Assembly: GCA_025358235.1 (NCBI GenBank)
Contig: JANYKH010000301.1
Coordinates: 1 to 14,154, forward strand
Reading direction: 5' to 3'
Length of the DNA stretch: 14,154 nt
Source: Chloroflexota bacterium
GTDB taxonomy: Bacteria; Chloroflexota; Dehalococcoidia; Dehalococcoidales; RBG-16-60-22
Shown: in pieces, positions 1-6,720 of the stretch
Position numbering within the stretch: the first letter of the stretch is position 1
How the letters are laid out: every line of letters begins with the position of its first letter
The notes under the pieces: model-generated
Seen by the model: only the letters and a program-made list of their open reading frames with translations
Database searches by the model: none
What the model was told of the DNA's origin: nothing
Position numbers and translations under genes: made by a program

Positions 1-22
1 TTGTTGGACTTTACTGTGGCTA

Positions 23-850
23 ATGGTAAGATATGCCCCGAAGATGATGGAAAATAAAGTTCCCCCTGAAGTACCCGTCAACCTGACTTCGCCGGAGATA
101 TCCCCCGGGGCGGCTCCCGACAGGCCAAAAATCTGGAGTCCATGGGCGACGGTCGGCTTTGGGGCGCTGGCCTTTATTACGGCTTCAGTGGTCGGCAGTT
201 TTGTTGCGGTTGGTTACGTCCTGGTGAGTAACCCTGATTCGTTATCGAACTTTAATCCGGCGGCATTTATGAGCAACGGGATGCTGCTGGCTCTGACGAC
301 GATATCGACAGCAGTCGCTGGGCTCCCGCTTGTCCTTATTTTCATCCAGATGAAACAAACCCTGTCAGTGCGTGAATATCTCGGTCTGAAACGGATAAAT
401 CTAAAAACTATATTATTCCTCATCGCGCTGACATTGGTTCTGGTAGCGGCGGCGGAGGGCTTCAACCACTTTGTCCCTGACCCCAGTACACAGTCCATGC
501 TGGACGCTTATAACAGCATGCAGAATACTGCGTGGTTATGGATTGGTGTCGTCGTTGCGGCTCCATTGTTTGAAGAAGCCCTTTTCCGGGGTTTTCTGTT
601 TGTGGGGTTGGTAAGGTCCAGGTGGGGTGTGGGGGGCACTATCGTCTTAACGGCGGCCACCTGGGCAGGGCTTCACGCTCAGTATGACTTAACCGGAATC
701 TTTACGGTTATGTTTTTCGGTTTGGTTCTTGGTTATGTGCGTTACCGCACCAAAAACCTCTGGAGCACCCTCATTATGCATGCGGCCTGGAATTTCTTTG
801 CTCTGGCAGAAATCGCGCTCCTCGCTGCCGGATATTCGATCGGCTGGTAA
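23..850 (+). CDS. CPBP-family intramembrane metalloprotease (CAAX protease/bacteriocin-processing type)
   Basis: This is a polytopic membrane protein of about 275 aa. It starts with a Pro-rich, probably cytoplasmic segment (residues 1-38), followed by several hydrophobic helices (about 40-68, 86-110, 128-146, 170-195, 203-240, 248-270). The family signature is complete: E184-E185-x3-R189 in a FEEALFRGF segment, a second-motif histidine at H218, and H253-x3-N257 (HAAWN). CPBP proteins are glutamate-type membrane proteases; bacterial members act in prenyl-protein or peptide processing, but the substrate here is unknown. The start is uncertain. The frame is open to the window's left edge, ATG at 23 has no convincing Shine-Dalgarno, and ATG at 44 or 47 would also serve. 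It lies upstream of and is apparently unrelated to the translation cluster, separated from it by an inverted repeat and a promoter. Family assignment is secure; physiological role is not. Confidence 0.88.
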   Translation: MVRYAPKMMENKVPPEVPVNLTSPEISPGAAPDRPKIWSPWATVGFGALAFITASVVGSFVAVGYVLVSNPDSLSNFNPAAFMSNGMLLALTTISTAVAGLPLVLIFIQMKQTLSVREYLGLKRINLKTILFLIALTLVLVAAAEGFNHFVPDPSTQSMLDAYNSMQNTAWLWIGVVVAAPLFEEALFRGFLFVGLVRSRWGVGGTIVLTAATWAGLHAQYDLTGIFTVMFFGLVLGYVRYRTKNLWSTLIMHAAWNFFALAEIALLAAGYSIGW

Positions 851-875
851 GTAGTACCCGTTAAAGAATTTATTT

Positions 876-905
876 TCACTCGATCCGGTGATTATTAACG
901 AGTGA
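876..905 (+). repeat. Inverted repeat downstream of the CPBP gene
   Basis: TCACTCG (876-882) pairs with CGAGTGA (899-905) across a 16-base loop. It lies between the CPBP stop codon and the tRNA promoter. No T-run follows, so it is at best a weak or Rho-assisted terminator or an mRNA-end structure. Confidence 0.3.
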
Positions 906-912
906 TTCCGCC

Positions 913-942
913 TTGACTTTCAGACTGCTAGCTCCGTATAAT
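913..942 (+). promoter_or_regulatory. Sigma70-type promoter for the tRNA-tuf cluster
   Basis: TTGACT (913-918, 5/6 to the -35 consensus) and TATAAT (937-942, perfect -10) are separated by 18 bp. Predicted transcription start is near 949, about 33 bases before the mature 5' end of tRNA-Thr(TGT). This is the best-matching promoter in the window, as expected for a highly expressed stable-RNA/ribosomal-protein transcript. Confidence 0.8.
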
Positions 943-981
943 GTGGCTGCCGAATGTTCATGAATCAACATGAAGCTAACT

Positions 982-1054
982 GCCCGAGTAGCGCAATGGC
1001 AGCGCAGCCGACTTGTAATCGGCAGGTTAGCGGGTTCGACTCCCCTCTCGGGCT
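982..1054 (+). tRNA. tRNA-Thr (anticodon TGT)
   Basis: A 73-nt cloverleaf. The acceptor stem GCCCGAG/CTCGGGC (982-988/1047-1053) is perfect, with discriminator T1054. The D stem is GCGC/GCGC, and the anticodon stem GCCGA/TCGGC encloses loop CTTGTAA with anticodon TGT at 1014-1016. The T loop is TTCGACT. The T stem GCGGG/CCCCT has a C.C mismatch at its second pair (1031/1045), which is unusual. CCA is not encoded. It is the first gene of the tRNA-tuf transcript. Confidence 0.93.
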
Positions 1055-1070
1055 TGACCGGACTGTACGG

Positions 1071-1158
1071 GGAGAGGTGCCAGAGCGGTTAATCGGAGCA
1101 GACTGTAAATCTGCCGCCCGGAAGGGCTACACTGGTTCGAATCCAGTCCTCTCCACCA
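1071..1158 (+). tRNA. tRNA-Tyr (anticodon GTA)
   Basis: A class II tRNA with a long variable arm. Acceptor stem GGAGAGG/CCTCTCC (1071-1077/1148-1154) is perfect, with discriminator A1155 and an encoded CCA at 1156-1158. The anticodon stem GCAGA/TCTGC holds loop CTGTAAA with GTA at 1105-1107. The T loop is TTCGAAT. It lies 16 bases after tRNA-Thr(TGT). It is the only one of the three tRNAs here with a genomically encoded CCA. Confidence 0.95.
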
Positions 1159-1170
1159 TTTTACCGGCAC

Positions 1171-1199
1171 TGGACAAGTATTTACCAAATCGCTATAAT
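1171..1199 (+). promoter_or_regulatory. Internal promoter for tRNA-Thr(GGT)-tuf
   Basis: TGGACA (1171-1176, 5/6) and TATAAT (1194-1199, 6/6) are spaced by exactly 17 bp in the gap between tRNA-Tyr and tRNA-Thr(GGT). A start near 1206 would leave only a few bases before the tRNA at 1209. It would let tRNA-Thr(GGT), tuf and downstream genes be transcribed independently of the first two tRNAs. Confidence 0.7.
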
Positions 1200-1208
1200 G
1201 GTAACAAT

Positions 1209-1281
1209 GCCCGCATAGCTCAGTTGGCAGAGCGCGTTCTTGGTAAGAACGAGGTCATCAGTTCGAATCTGATTGTGGGCT
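1209..1281 (+). tRNA. tRNA-Thr (anticodon GGT)
   Basis: A regular 73-nt cloverleaf. The acceptor stem GCCCGCA/TGTGGGC has one G.T pair, and the discriminator is T1281. The D stem is GCTC/GAGC. The anticodon stem CGTTC/GAACG holds loop TTGGTAA with anticodon GGT at 1242-1244. The T stem ATCAG/CTGAT is perfect, with T loop TTCGAAT. No CCA is encoded. It ends only 8 bases before the tuf Shine-Dalgarno, so tRNA 3' processing would release the tuf mRNA with a very short leader. Confidence 0.95.
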
Positions 1282-1299
1282 TAAAAGACGGAGGAATAA

Positions 1300-2502
1300 A
1301 TGGCTAAGCAAAAATTTGTAAGGAACAAGCCCCATGTGAACGTGGGCACAATCGGTCACGTACAGCACGGTAAAACTACCCTCACATCAGCAATGACAAT
1401 GGTACTTGCGAAGACCGGCGGCGCCAACTTTGTAAGTTACGATATGATCAACGCGGCTCCTGAGGAAAAAGCCAGGGGTCTTACGATCTCCATTTCCCAC
1501 GTCGAATACGAGACTGAAAAACGGCACTACGCGCACGTTGACTGCCCGGGACATGCCGATTACATTAAGAACATGATCACCGGCGCCGCCCAGATGGATG
1601 GCACGGTCCTCGTCGTCAGCGCTCCCGATGGCCCCATGCCCCAGACCAGAGAGCACGTTCTTCTGGCCAGACAGGTGCAGGTGCCCCACATCGTTGTCGC
1701 GCTGAACAAGATTGACCAGATGGAAGATGAAGAGCTTCTCGAACTTGTCGAAGTTGAAGTTCGTGATCTGCTCACCAAATATCAGTTCCCCGGCGATACC
1801 GTACCGGTAATTCGCACCAGCGCCACCAAAGCTCTAGAGTGCGGTTGCGGCAAACGGGATTGCAAATGGTGCGGACCGATCTGGAAGGTTATCGATGCGA
1901 TTGATAACTACATTCCCACGCCCGTCCGTCCCAAGGATCAGCCTTTCCTGATGTCCGTTGAGGACGTCTTCAGCATTAAGGGACGCGGCACCGTACCCAC
2001 GGGAAGAGTAGAACGCGGCGTCATTAAGGGCGGCGAAGAAGTTGAAATCGTCGGCCTGCACCACGACACGAAGAAAGTCGTCGTCACCAGCCTTGAAATG
2101 TTCCACAAGATCCTTGACTACGCAGAGCCCGGCGATGCGGTCGGTTGTCTTCTCCGCGGCGTTGAGCGCGAAGATATCGAGCGCGGCCAGGTACTTGCCG
2201 CCCCCGGCAGCATCAAGCCCCACACCAAGGCCGAGGCTAACATCTACGTACTGGGCAAGGAAGAAGGCGGCCGTCACACTCCGTTCTTCAACGGCTACAA
2301 GCCGCAATTCTACATCCGCACGACAGATGTCACCGGCGTCATTAATCTGCCCGAGGGCATGGAAATGGTGATGCCTGGCGATAACGTAGCTGCAACGATT
2401 GAATTAATTTACCCCGTCGCTCTGGAGCCGGGTCTTCGCTTCGCTATCCGCGAAGGCGGCCACACGGTCGGCGCGGGTACGATCTCAAAGATCATCGAGT
2501 AG
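1300..2502 (+). CDS. tuf: Elongation factor Tu
   Basis: EF-Tu (400 aa, full length) carries aminoacyl-tRNA to the ribosomal A site as a GTP complex. The G domain has the P-loop at 19-26, switch I around RGLTIS (59-64, T62 the Mg-binding Thr), DCPGH (81-85, with catalytic His at 85), NKID (136-139) and SAT (174-176). Domains 2 and 3 follow to residue 400 and end in the usual [10 protein letters not shown] segment. GGAGG at 1290-1294 sits 5 bases before ATG. Two oddities are visible. The P-loop Asp (D21 in E. coli numbering) is Gln22, with the neighbouring changes N51, L61 and S64. A Cys-x-Cys-x4-Cys-x2-Cys insertion occupies 181-191 (nt 1840-1872). The insertion recalls EF-Tu of Dehalococcoidia and relatives from memory; the Gln22 change I cannot place. 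Confidence 0.98.
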   Translation: MAKQKFVRNKPHVNVGTIGHVQHGKTTLTSAMTMVLAKTGGANFVSYDMINAAPEEKARGLTISISHVEYETEKRHYAHVDCPGHADYIKNMITGAAQMDGTVLVVSAPDGPMPQTREHVLLARQVQVPHIVVALNKIDQMEDEELLELVEVEVRDLLTKYQFPGDTVPVIRTSATKALECGCGKRDCKWCGPIWKVIDAIDNYIPTPVRPKDQPFLMSVEDVFSIKGRGTVPTGRVERGVIKGGEEVEIVGLHHDTKKVVVTSLEMFHKILDYAEPGDAVGCLLRGVEREDIERGQVLAAPGSIKPHTKAEANIYVLGKEEGGRHTPFFNGYKPQFYIRTTDVTGVINLPEGMEMVMPGDNVAATIELIYPVALEPGLRFAIREGGHTVGAGTISKIIE

Positions 2503-2505
2503 AAA

Positions 2506-2673
2506 ATGGCTAAAAAGGGCGAAGCACGAAACGTAATATACCTGTCCTGTCCGGAGTGCAAAGAGCGGACCTATACGACTGAGAAGAATAAGAAAAATGA
2601 CACTCAGCGTCTGGAACTGAATAAGTATTGCCCGCGCTGCCGCACTCACAAACTTTATAAAGAAGTTAAATAG
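2506..2673 (+). CDS. rpmG: Ribosomal protein bL33
   Basis: A short gene (55 aa) starting 3 bases after the tuf stop codon. The product has the bL33 pattern: a basic N terminus, two CxxC knuckles (C15-x2-C18 and C42-x2-C45) and the [10 protein letters not shown] segment typical of the family. Retention of all four cysteines marks it as the zinc-binding 'C+' form. bL33 sits near the E site of the 50S subunit. Its place between tuf and secE is common in bacteria, and it is probably translationally coupled to tuf because no separate Shine-Dalgarno of note is seen. Confidence 0.96.
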   Translation: MAKKGEARNVIYLSCPECKERTYTTEKNKKNDTQRLELNKYCPRCRTHKLYKEVK

Positions 2674-2698
2674 TCAGGATTAGGTTTAGGATTAGTTA

Positions 2699-2941
2699 AT
2701 GGCAGACCACGTAGCTAGCGTAAAACAGGCTGGCGTGAAAACCAGCCCCAAGACCGGGGGCATCCTCAGGTACTTCGGCGAAGCGATAAGCGAGCTGAAG
2801 AAGGTCGTCTGGTTATCCAGACAGGAAATTCTTTATCTGACGGGCCTGGTCATTTTGGTCTCTGTGGCCGTTGGTCTGATACTTGGATTGCTAGATTTTG
2901 GATTTGCGGCGCTTATCGACAAAGTAATACTTGGTCGGTAA
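2699..2941 (+). CDS. secE: Preprotein translocase subunit SecE
   Basis: SecE (80 aa) is the small stabilising subunit of the SecYEG translocon. The sequence shows a polar N terminus, an amphipathic helix with the conserved ELKKVVW...SRQE block (about 32-43) and one C-terminal transmembrane helix (about 45-70), the single-span form found in most bacteria. The usual Pro of the VxWPSR motif is Leu39 here, a mild departure. It lies between rpmG and nusG in the standard order. A weak AGGA (2688-2691) precedes the ATG. Confidence 0.93.
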   Translation: MADHVASVKQAGVKTSPKTGGILRYFGEAISELKKVVWLSRQEILYLTGLVILVSVAVGLILGLLDFGFAALIDKVILGR

Positions 2942-2994
2942 GTACCGCCTTTCATTTTCCAACTTAAGGTTTTCAGACTGAACAGGGGATATTT

Positions 2995-3534
2995 GTGGCA
3001 GTAGCAGAGATTGACAAAAAGTGGTATGTAGTCCATACCTACTCAGGCTATGAAGAACGCGTAAAAAAGAACCTTGAACAGCGCGTAAAATTCATGGATA
3101 CCGGAAGTGACATTCTTCAGATTGTCATTCCTACCGAAGAAGAAGTCGAAGTTAAGGCGGGAAGACGCCGCAACGTCGTTAAGAAGATTCTGCCCGGGTA
3201 TGTCCTTGTACAGATGAAGATGACGGATACGAGTTGGAACGTCGTTCGCAACACCCCCGGCGTTACCGGGTTTGTAGGCAGCGCCGGGAAACCGACCGAA
3301 CTTAGAGAAGAAGAAGTTAGCACGATCCTGAAGCAAATGTCTGCTGAGACCCCGCGCATTAAGGCCGGGTACCGTAAGGGCCAAAGCGTTCGCGTGGTAG
3401 ACGGACCGTTTATAGATTTTGTCGGTGTTGTGGATGAAATAAATATTGAGAAGGGTAAGCTCAAGGTGTTGCTGTCACTCTTTGGACAGGAGACGCCGGT
3501 AGAGCTTGATTTCTTGCAGGTGGAGAAACTTTAA
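2995..3534 (+). CDS. nusG: Transcription termination/antitermination factor NusG
   Basis: NusG (179 aa) binds RNA polymerase through its NGN domain and links it to Rho or ribosomal protein S10 through its KOW domain. The NGN domain opens with KKWYVVHTYSGYEERV (8-23) and includes the PGYVLVQM strand (about 66-73). The KOW motif is in GQSVRVVDGPFIDFVG (about 129-144). The start codon is GTG at 2995 with AGGGGA (2984-2989) five bases upstream. Length is normal. It is followed by rplK after 17 bases, so the two are probably co-transcribed. Confidence 0.97.
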   Translation: MAVAEIDKKWYVVHTYSGYEERVKKNLEQRVKFMDTGSDILQIVIPTEEEVEVKAGRRRNVVKKILPGYVLVQMKMTDTSWNVVRNTPGVTGFVGSAGKPTELREEEVSTILKQMSAETPRIKAGYRKGQSVRVVDGPFIDFVGVVDEINIEKGKLKVLLSLFGQETPVELDFLQVEKL

Positions 3535-3551
3535 TCTCCAGGAGAACCTAA

Positions 3552-3980
3552 ATGGCAAAGAAGATAAAAGCGATAGTAAAATTGCAGATCGCCGCCGGAG
3601 CGGCTAACCCCGCCCCTCCCGTTGGTCCGGCACTGGGCCAGCACGGTATCAACATCATGGCGTTCTGCAAAGATTATAACGAACGCACCAAGTCCCAGGC
3701 GGGCACCATCGTTCCTGTGGAAATCACGGTTTATGAAGACCGCTCTTTCACCTTCATAACCAAGACCCCTCCCTCCGCTGATCTTATTAAGAAAGCAATG
3801 GGAGTTGAGAAGGGCAGTGGCACTTCCGGTCATGATGTTGCAGGAACACTGACTCGCGCAAAACTTACTGAAATAGCCAAAGTAAAAGCGAAGGACCTCA
3901 ACGCTCGCAGCGTCGAGGCAGCTGAACGTGCCATTGCCGGGACCGCCCGGAGCATGGGCGTCAAGGTAGAAGAGAAATGA
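3552..3980 (+). CDS. rplK: Ribosomal protein uL11
   Basis: uL11 (142 aa, normal length) binds the GTPase-associated region of 23S rRNA and forms the base of the L7/L12 stalk. The N-terminal domain has the proline-rich switch [20 protein letters not shown] (19-38). The C-terminal rRNA-binding domain has [14 protein letters not shown] (about 96-109) and ends near [14 protein letters not shown] at 3540-3544 precedes the ATG by 7 bases. Its stop overlaps the start of rplA (ATGA at 3977-3980), indicating translational coupling. Confidence 0.98.
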   Translation: MAKKIKAIVKLQIAAGAANPAPPVGPALGQHGINIMAFCKDYNERTKSQAGTIVPVEITVYEDRSFTFITKTPPSADLIKKAMGVEKGSGTSGHDVAGTLTRAKLTEIAKVKAKDLNARSVEAAERAIAGTARSMGVKVEEK

Positions 3981-4693
3981 CAACTCGTGGTAAAAAATAC
4001 GATGCCGTAGCGAAACTGATTGAGCCGGACAAGGCTTACGATCCTAAAGAAGCAGTTGGACTGGTTAAGAAAACCGCCAGAGCTGCATTCGACGAAACCG
4101 TTGAATTGCATCTTAGAATGGGTCTTGACCCCCGCAACGCTACCCAGCAGATCAGAGGTATCGCCCTTCTGCCCCACGGCCTTGGCAAGCCGGTAAGAGT
4201 GCTGGTATTTGCTCAGGGCGAGGGTGAAAGAATCGCGAAAGAAGCCGGCGCGGATTTTTCCGGCGGCGATGAAATGGTTAAGAAAGTCGAAGAAGGCTGG
4301 ACAGAGTTTGATGTCGCCATCGCGACTCCCGATATGATGGGCCGCGTCGGTAAGCTTGGTAAAGTGCTCGGCCGTAAAGGTCTGATGCCCAACCCGAAAT
4401 CAGGCACCGTCGTTCCCGCGGAAAATTTAGCCCGCACGATTAAGGAATCACGCAAAGGCCGCGTAGAATTTAAACTTGACCGTACTGCCATCATTCACCT
4501 CGCGGTTGGCAAGGCCAGTTTTAAAGAAGAGCAGCTTTATGAGAACCTTTCGTCCATCATGGAAGCGATTGTAAAAGCGAAGCCATCTGGCGCCAAGGGC
4601 AATTTTGTTCTGAGCGCTTTCTTGAAAGATACCATGGGACCCAGTGTGAAACTGGATCTCGCGGCCGCTTTGGCTTTAACCGGCCCCGGTTAA
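3977..4693 (+). CDS. rplA: Ribosomal protein uL1
   Basis: uL1 (238 aa) forms the mobile L1 stalk at the E site and in many bacteria represses the L11-L1 mRNA. The hallmark [14 protein letters not shown] is at 132-145. The N- and C-terminal parts form the two-domain fold, with [18 protein letters not shown] (about 165-182) leading into the C-terminal half. It starts within the last codons of rplK (4-base overlap). There is no room for a long leader between nusG and rplK, so a classical L1 operator before rplK is not obvious here. Confidence 0.98.
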   Translation: MTTRGKKYDAVAKLIEPDKAYDPKEAVGLVKKTARAAFDETVELHLRMGLDPRNATQQIRGIALLPHGLGKPVRVLVFAQGEGERIAKEAGADFSGGDEMVKKVEEGWTEFDVAIATPDMMGRVGKLGKVLGRKGLMPNPKSGTVVPAENLARTIKESRKGRVEFKLDRTAIIHLAVGKASFKEEQLYENLSSIMEAIVKAKPSGAKGNFVLSAFLKDTMGPSVKLDLAAALALTGPG

Positions 4694-4742
4694 TTAGGGA
4701 GAATTAGAGTTTAACTAACTGACAACTGAATATCCAGTGACA

Positions 4743-4811
4743 GCGGGTGTCCGCCGAAAGCGGACTTAATATAGCGCCTGCCGAGGAAATACAATACCAA
4801 TTGTAAAGTCC
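4743..4811 (+). promoter_or_regulatory. L10-leader-like RNA with antiterminator pairing
   Basis: The 167-base rplA-rplJ gap holds an RNA like the L10(L12)4 binding leader. The outer stem is GCGGG (4743-4747)/CCTGC (4777-4781). An asymmetric internal loop encloses the inner hairpin GTCCGC (4749-4754)/GCGGAC (4760-4765) with loop CGAAA. GGACTT (4762-4767) can instead pair with AAGTCC (4806-4811), which is the 5' arm of the terminator that follows. The two folds are mutually exclusive. In Bacillus subtilis the rplJL leader works this way: L10(L12)4 binding favours termination. I infer the same here. Confidence 0.65.
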
Positions 4812-4839
4812 TTGTGCAATTAGCGCAGGGACTTTTTTT
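4806..4839 (+). terminator. Intrinsic terminator/attenuator in the rplJ leader
   Basis: A 12-bp stem (4806-4817 with 4823-4834, two G.U pairs) with loop AATTA is followed by a T-run (4833-4839). It lies only 22 bases before the rplJ start, ahead of its strong Shine-Dalgarno (AAAAGGAGG), so it must be read through for rplJL expression. Its 5' arm overlaps the antiterminator pairing of the L10-type leader. Confidence 0.8.
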
Positions 4840-4860
4840 ATTACGCAAAAGGAGGTAAAG

Positions 4861-5385
4861 ATGCCCACTCAGAAAAAGGCAGTACAAATCGACAAGCTCG
4901 AAGAAATGTTTTCCAAGAGCAAAGTCGGAATCCTGACCGATTACCGCGGATTGCCTACGCCCGTTATGGTAGACGTACGGCACAAACTCACCGAAGTAGG
5001 GGTAGAATTCAAAGTCGTTAAGAATACCCTGGCCAAGCGAGCAGCGGAAAAAACCGGTAAGGGTGACATCACCAAGCTTTTCGAAGGCCCCGTCGCGGTG
5101 GCTTTCGGTTTCAAGAGCGAAACTGAACCCGCCAAAGTACTGATCGAATTCATCCGCGCGAGCAAATCCACCCTTTCGATCAAGGGCGGCTTTCTAGGCA
5201 ACACCCCGTTGACTACGCAGCAGGTTACCCAGCTTTCCACGCTGCCCCCCAGAGAAGTTTTGGTCTCTCAGGTCATGGCCGGTTTCCAGAGCCCCATCGC
5301 CGGTTTACTCAGCACACTAAACGCCCCGCTTTCCAACTTTGCGGGAATATTACAGGCAAGAATAAAACAAATGGAGGGAAATTAA
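4861..5385 (+). CDS. rplJ: Ribosomal protein uL10
   Basis: uL10 (174 aa) anchors the L7/L12 dimers and, with L11, forms the stalk base that recruits translational GTPases. The N-terminal rRNA-binding domain includes LTDYRGLPTPVMVDVR (about 25-40) and VVKNTLAKRA (about 58-67). The C-terminal helix that binds L12 (about 130-174) ends in LQARIKQMEGN. AAAAGGAGG (4847-4855) lies 5 bases before ATG, the strongest ribosome-binding site in the cluster. It sits behind the attenuator and directly before rplL. Confidence 0.97.
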   Translation: MPTQKKAVQIDKLEEMFSKSKVGILTDYRGLPTPVMVDVRHKLTEVGVEFKVVKNTLAKRAAEKTGKGDITKLFEGPVAVAFGFKSETEPAKVLIEFIRASKSTLSIKGGFLGNTPLTTQQVTQLSTLPPREVLVSQVMAGFQSPIAGLLSTLNAPLSNFAGILQARIKQMEGN

Positions 5386-5391
5386 GTTAAA

Positions 5392-5778
5392 ATGGCTGAA
5401 AAATTATCGACCCAGGATATCATCGCTGCACTCAAGGGCATGACCGTCATCGAGCTGGCGGAAATGGTCAAGACTCTCGAAAAAGAATTCGGCGTTAGCG
5501 CCGCCGTAGCCGTAGCCGCAGCCCCCGCTGCCGCCACCGCTGCTGCCGCTGCTCCCGCTGAAGAAAAAACCGAATTTACCGTAACCCTGACCGATATCGG
5601 CCCCAACAAGATCAACGTCATTAAGGCCGTCCGCGAAATTACCGCTCTTGGCCTGAAAGAATCAAAGGATCTGGTTGAAGGCGCTCCCAAGGCGATCAAA
5701 GAGAACGTCAACAAGGACGAAGCTGCCTCAGTCAAGGCCAAACTTGAAGCTGCCGGCGCTAAGGTCGAAGTTAAGTAA
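5392..5778 (+). CDS. rplL: Ribosomal protein bL12 (L7/L12)
   Basis: bL12 (128 aa) is the multicopy stalk protein that recruits EF-Tu, EF-G and IF2. It has the N-terminal dimerisation/L10-binding domain (1-33), an Ala-rich flexible hinge (about 37-56, with runs of alanine), and the globular C-terminal domain. That domain contains [13 protein letters not shown] (72-84) and [14 protein letters not shown] (86-99), the factor-binding helices. The GGAGGG at 5373-5378 is 13 bases from ATG, so coupling to rplJ translation is likely. It is the last gene of the cluster; rpoB, which often follows, is absent. Confidence 0.98.
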   Translation: MAEKLSTQDIIAALKGMTVIELAEMVKTLEKEFGVSAAVAVAAAPAAATAAAAAPAEEKTEFTVTLTDIGPNKINVIKAVREITALGLKESKDLVEGAPKAIKENVNKDEAASVKAKLEAAGAKVEVK

Positions 5779-5804
5779 CTTCAGCCTTAATCAGAAAATA
5801 ATAG

Positions 5805-5853
5805 AACCCCTTGCCTTCTCCGTTGAACCGGGGAGGGTAAGGGGTTTTGTTTT
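5805..5853 (+). terminator. Strong intrinsic terminator after rplL
   Basis: An 18-bp stem (5805-5822 with 5829-5846, three G.U pairs) with loop TTGAAC is followed by TTTTGTTTTA. The opposite strand also has a T-rich run after the stem, so it could serve the convergent prsW gene too. Confidence 0.9.
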
Positions 5854-5858
5854 AGATA

Positions 5859-6659
5859 CTAATGTGCCGAAAGCGGGGATGAACGTTTGGCTTCGTTCCA
5901 GCGGGCAATTACCAGCCACAGACTGACTGCTCCGAGAATGAAAAAGCCCGTGAAACTGAAAACCGGATTGCTTGAAGAACCGGAAACATTCCAGAGGAAA
6001 TGAAGAAAAACGACAAAGAGGTACGTCCAAACGACCCCGGCGTTAAACGTTTTTCCCGTAATGTTCCGGGCACGCCAGAGCGAGGCGCAGATAAGCGCCG
6101 TCCAGGCGGAATGGCCGAAAGGTGAAAGCAGTCCCCGGATTAACAGGACTTCCTCAAGAGAGCTGATTTTACCCTGGGAATCAATCAGGGCTACCAACCC
6201 GTACCCCATGGTTTCAAGGGCAGCGAAAGCCATGCCGGAGGCTATGCCGAAGAGCAGTCCGTCCATTTCAGAACGGTACCGCCGGTTTAAGTAAAGGCCG
6301 AGGGGAAATATCATCTTGGCGGCCTCTTCAATTAAACCAACACCAAAAAGACCCAAAATACTGAGATTAAGATAAGCCTGGTATTCAAGGAAGCCGGCCA
6401 CAATCACGCTGACCACGCCACCGATGAAAAAGCACATGACTACCGGGATTAGCGGTGTATCAGGGTGGATGAGCCGGTCCAGCGCACGTTCCCCGCTGTA
6501 GAAGTAGGCGACCAGTGTCAGCGGTACCGCAAAGGAGCCTACCAGTAAGACGGTAGGCACGAAGTGGATGTTGGCGGTATATTTCAGGGCCTGTTCCGAC
6601 CCGATAAACAGCAGTACGCCGACGATGAGAATCTGGAACCAGGTCTTCTTGAACAGCAT
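5859..6659 (-). CDS. PrsW-family intramembrane metalloprotease
   Basis: A polytopic membrane protein of 266 aa with about eight hydrophobic segments. It carries the PrsW signatures: E111-E112-x2-K115 (IEEAAK), E149 in a helix beginning DGLLFGIASG (133-149), and H183 in FGHSAW, plus H220 near LHFLWN. B. subtilis PrsW cleaves anti-sigma factor RsiW at site 1; other PrsW proteins have varied or unknown substrates, and no sigma/anti-sigma pair is visible here. I chose ATG at 6659 because a perfect AGGAGG (6666-6671, minus strand) lies 6 bases upstream; a GTG six codons further out would include that site. It is preceded on the same strand by the methyltransferase gene and converges on the rplL terminator. 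Confidence 0.85.
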   Translation of the reverse strand: MLFKKTWFQILIVGVLLFIGSEQALKYTANIHFVPTVLLVGSFAVPLTLVAYFYSGERALDRLIHPDTPLIPVVMCFFIGGVVSVIVAGFLEYQAYLNLSILGLFGVGLIEEAAKMIFPLGLYLNRRYRSEMDGLLFGIASGMAFAALETMGYGLVALIDSQGKISSLEEVLLIRGLLSPFGHSAWTALICASLWRARNITGKTFNAGVVWTYLFVVFLHFLWNVSGSSSNPVFSFTGFFILGAVSLWLVIARWNEAKRSSPLSAH

Positions 6660-6720
6660 TGTCGCCCTCCTGAGCACGCAGTTGTCAGTTGGTCATTTCG
6701 GTAAGCGACTATGTACATTA

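Noticed and set aside
954..1307. Open frame of 117 codons across the tRNA region
   Set aside because: It runs through three well-formed tRNA genes and into the tuf start; the protein has no recognisable features and no ribosome-binding site.
1834..2371. Open frames on both strands inside tuf
   Set aside because: Shadows of the strongly biased tuf codons; the proteins lack any family resemblance.
6660..6677. GTG start at 6677 for the prsW gene
   Set aside because: The perfect AGGAGG Shine-Dalgarno lies inside this extension, 6 bases before ATG at 6659.
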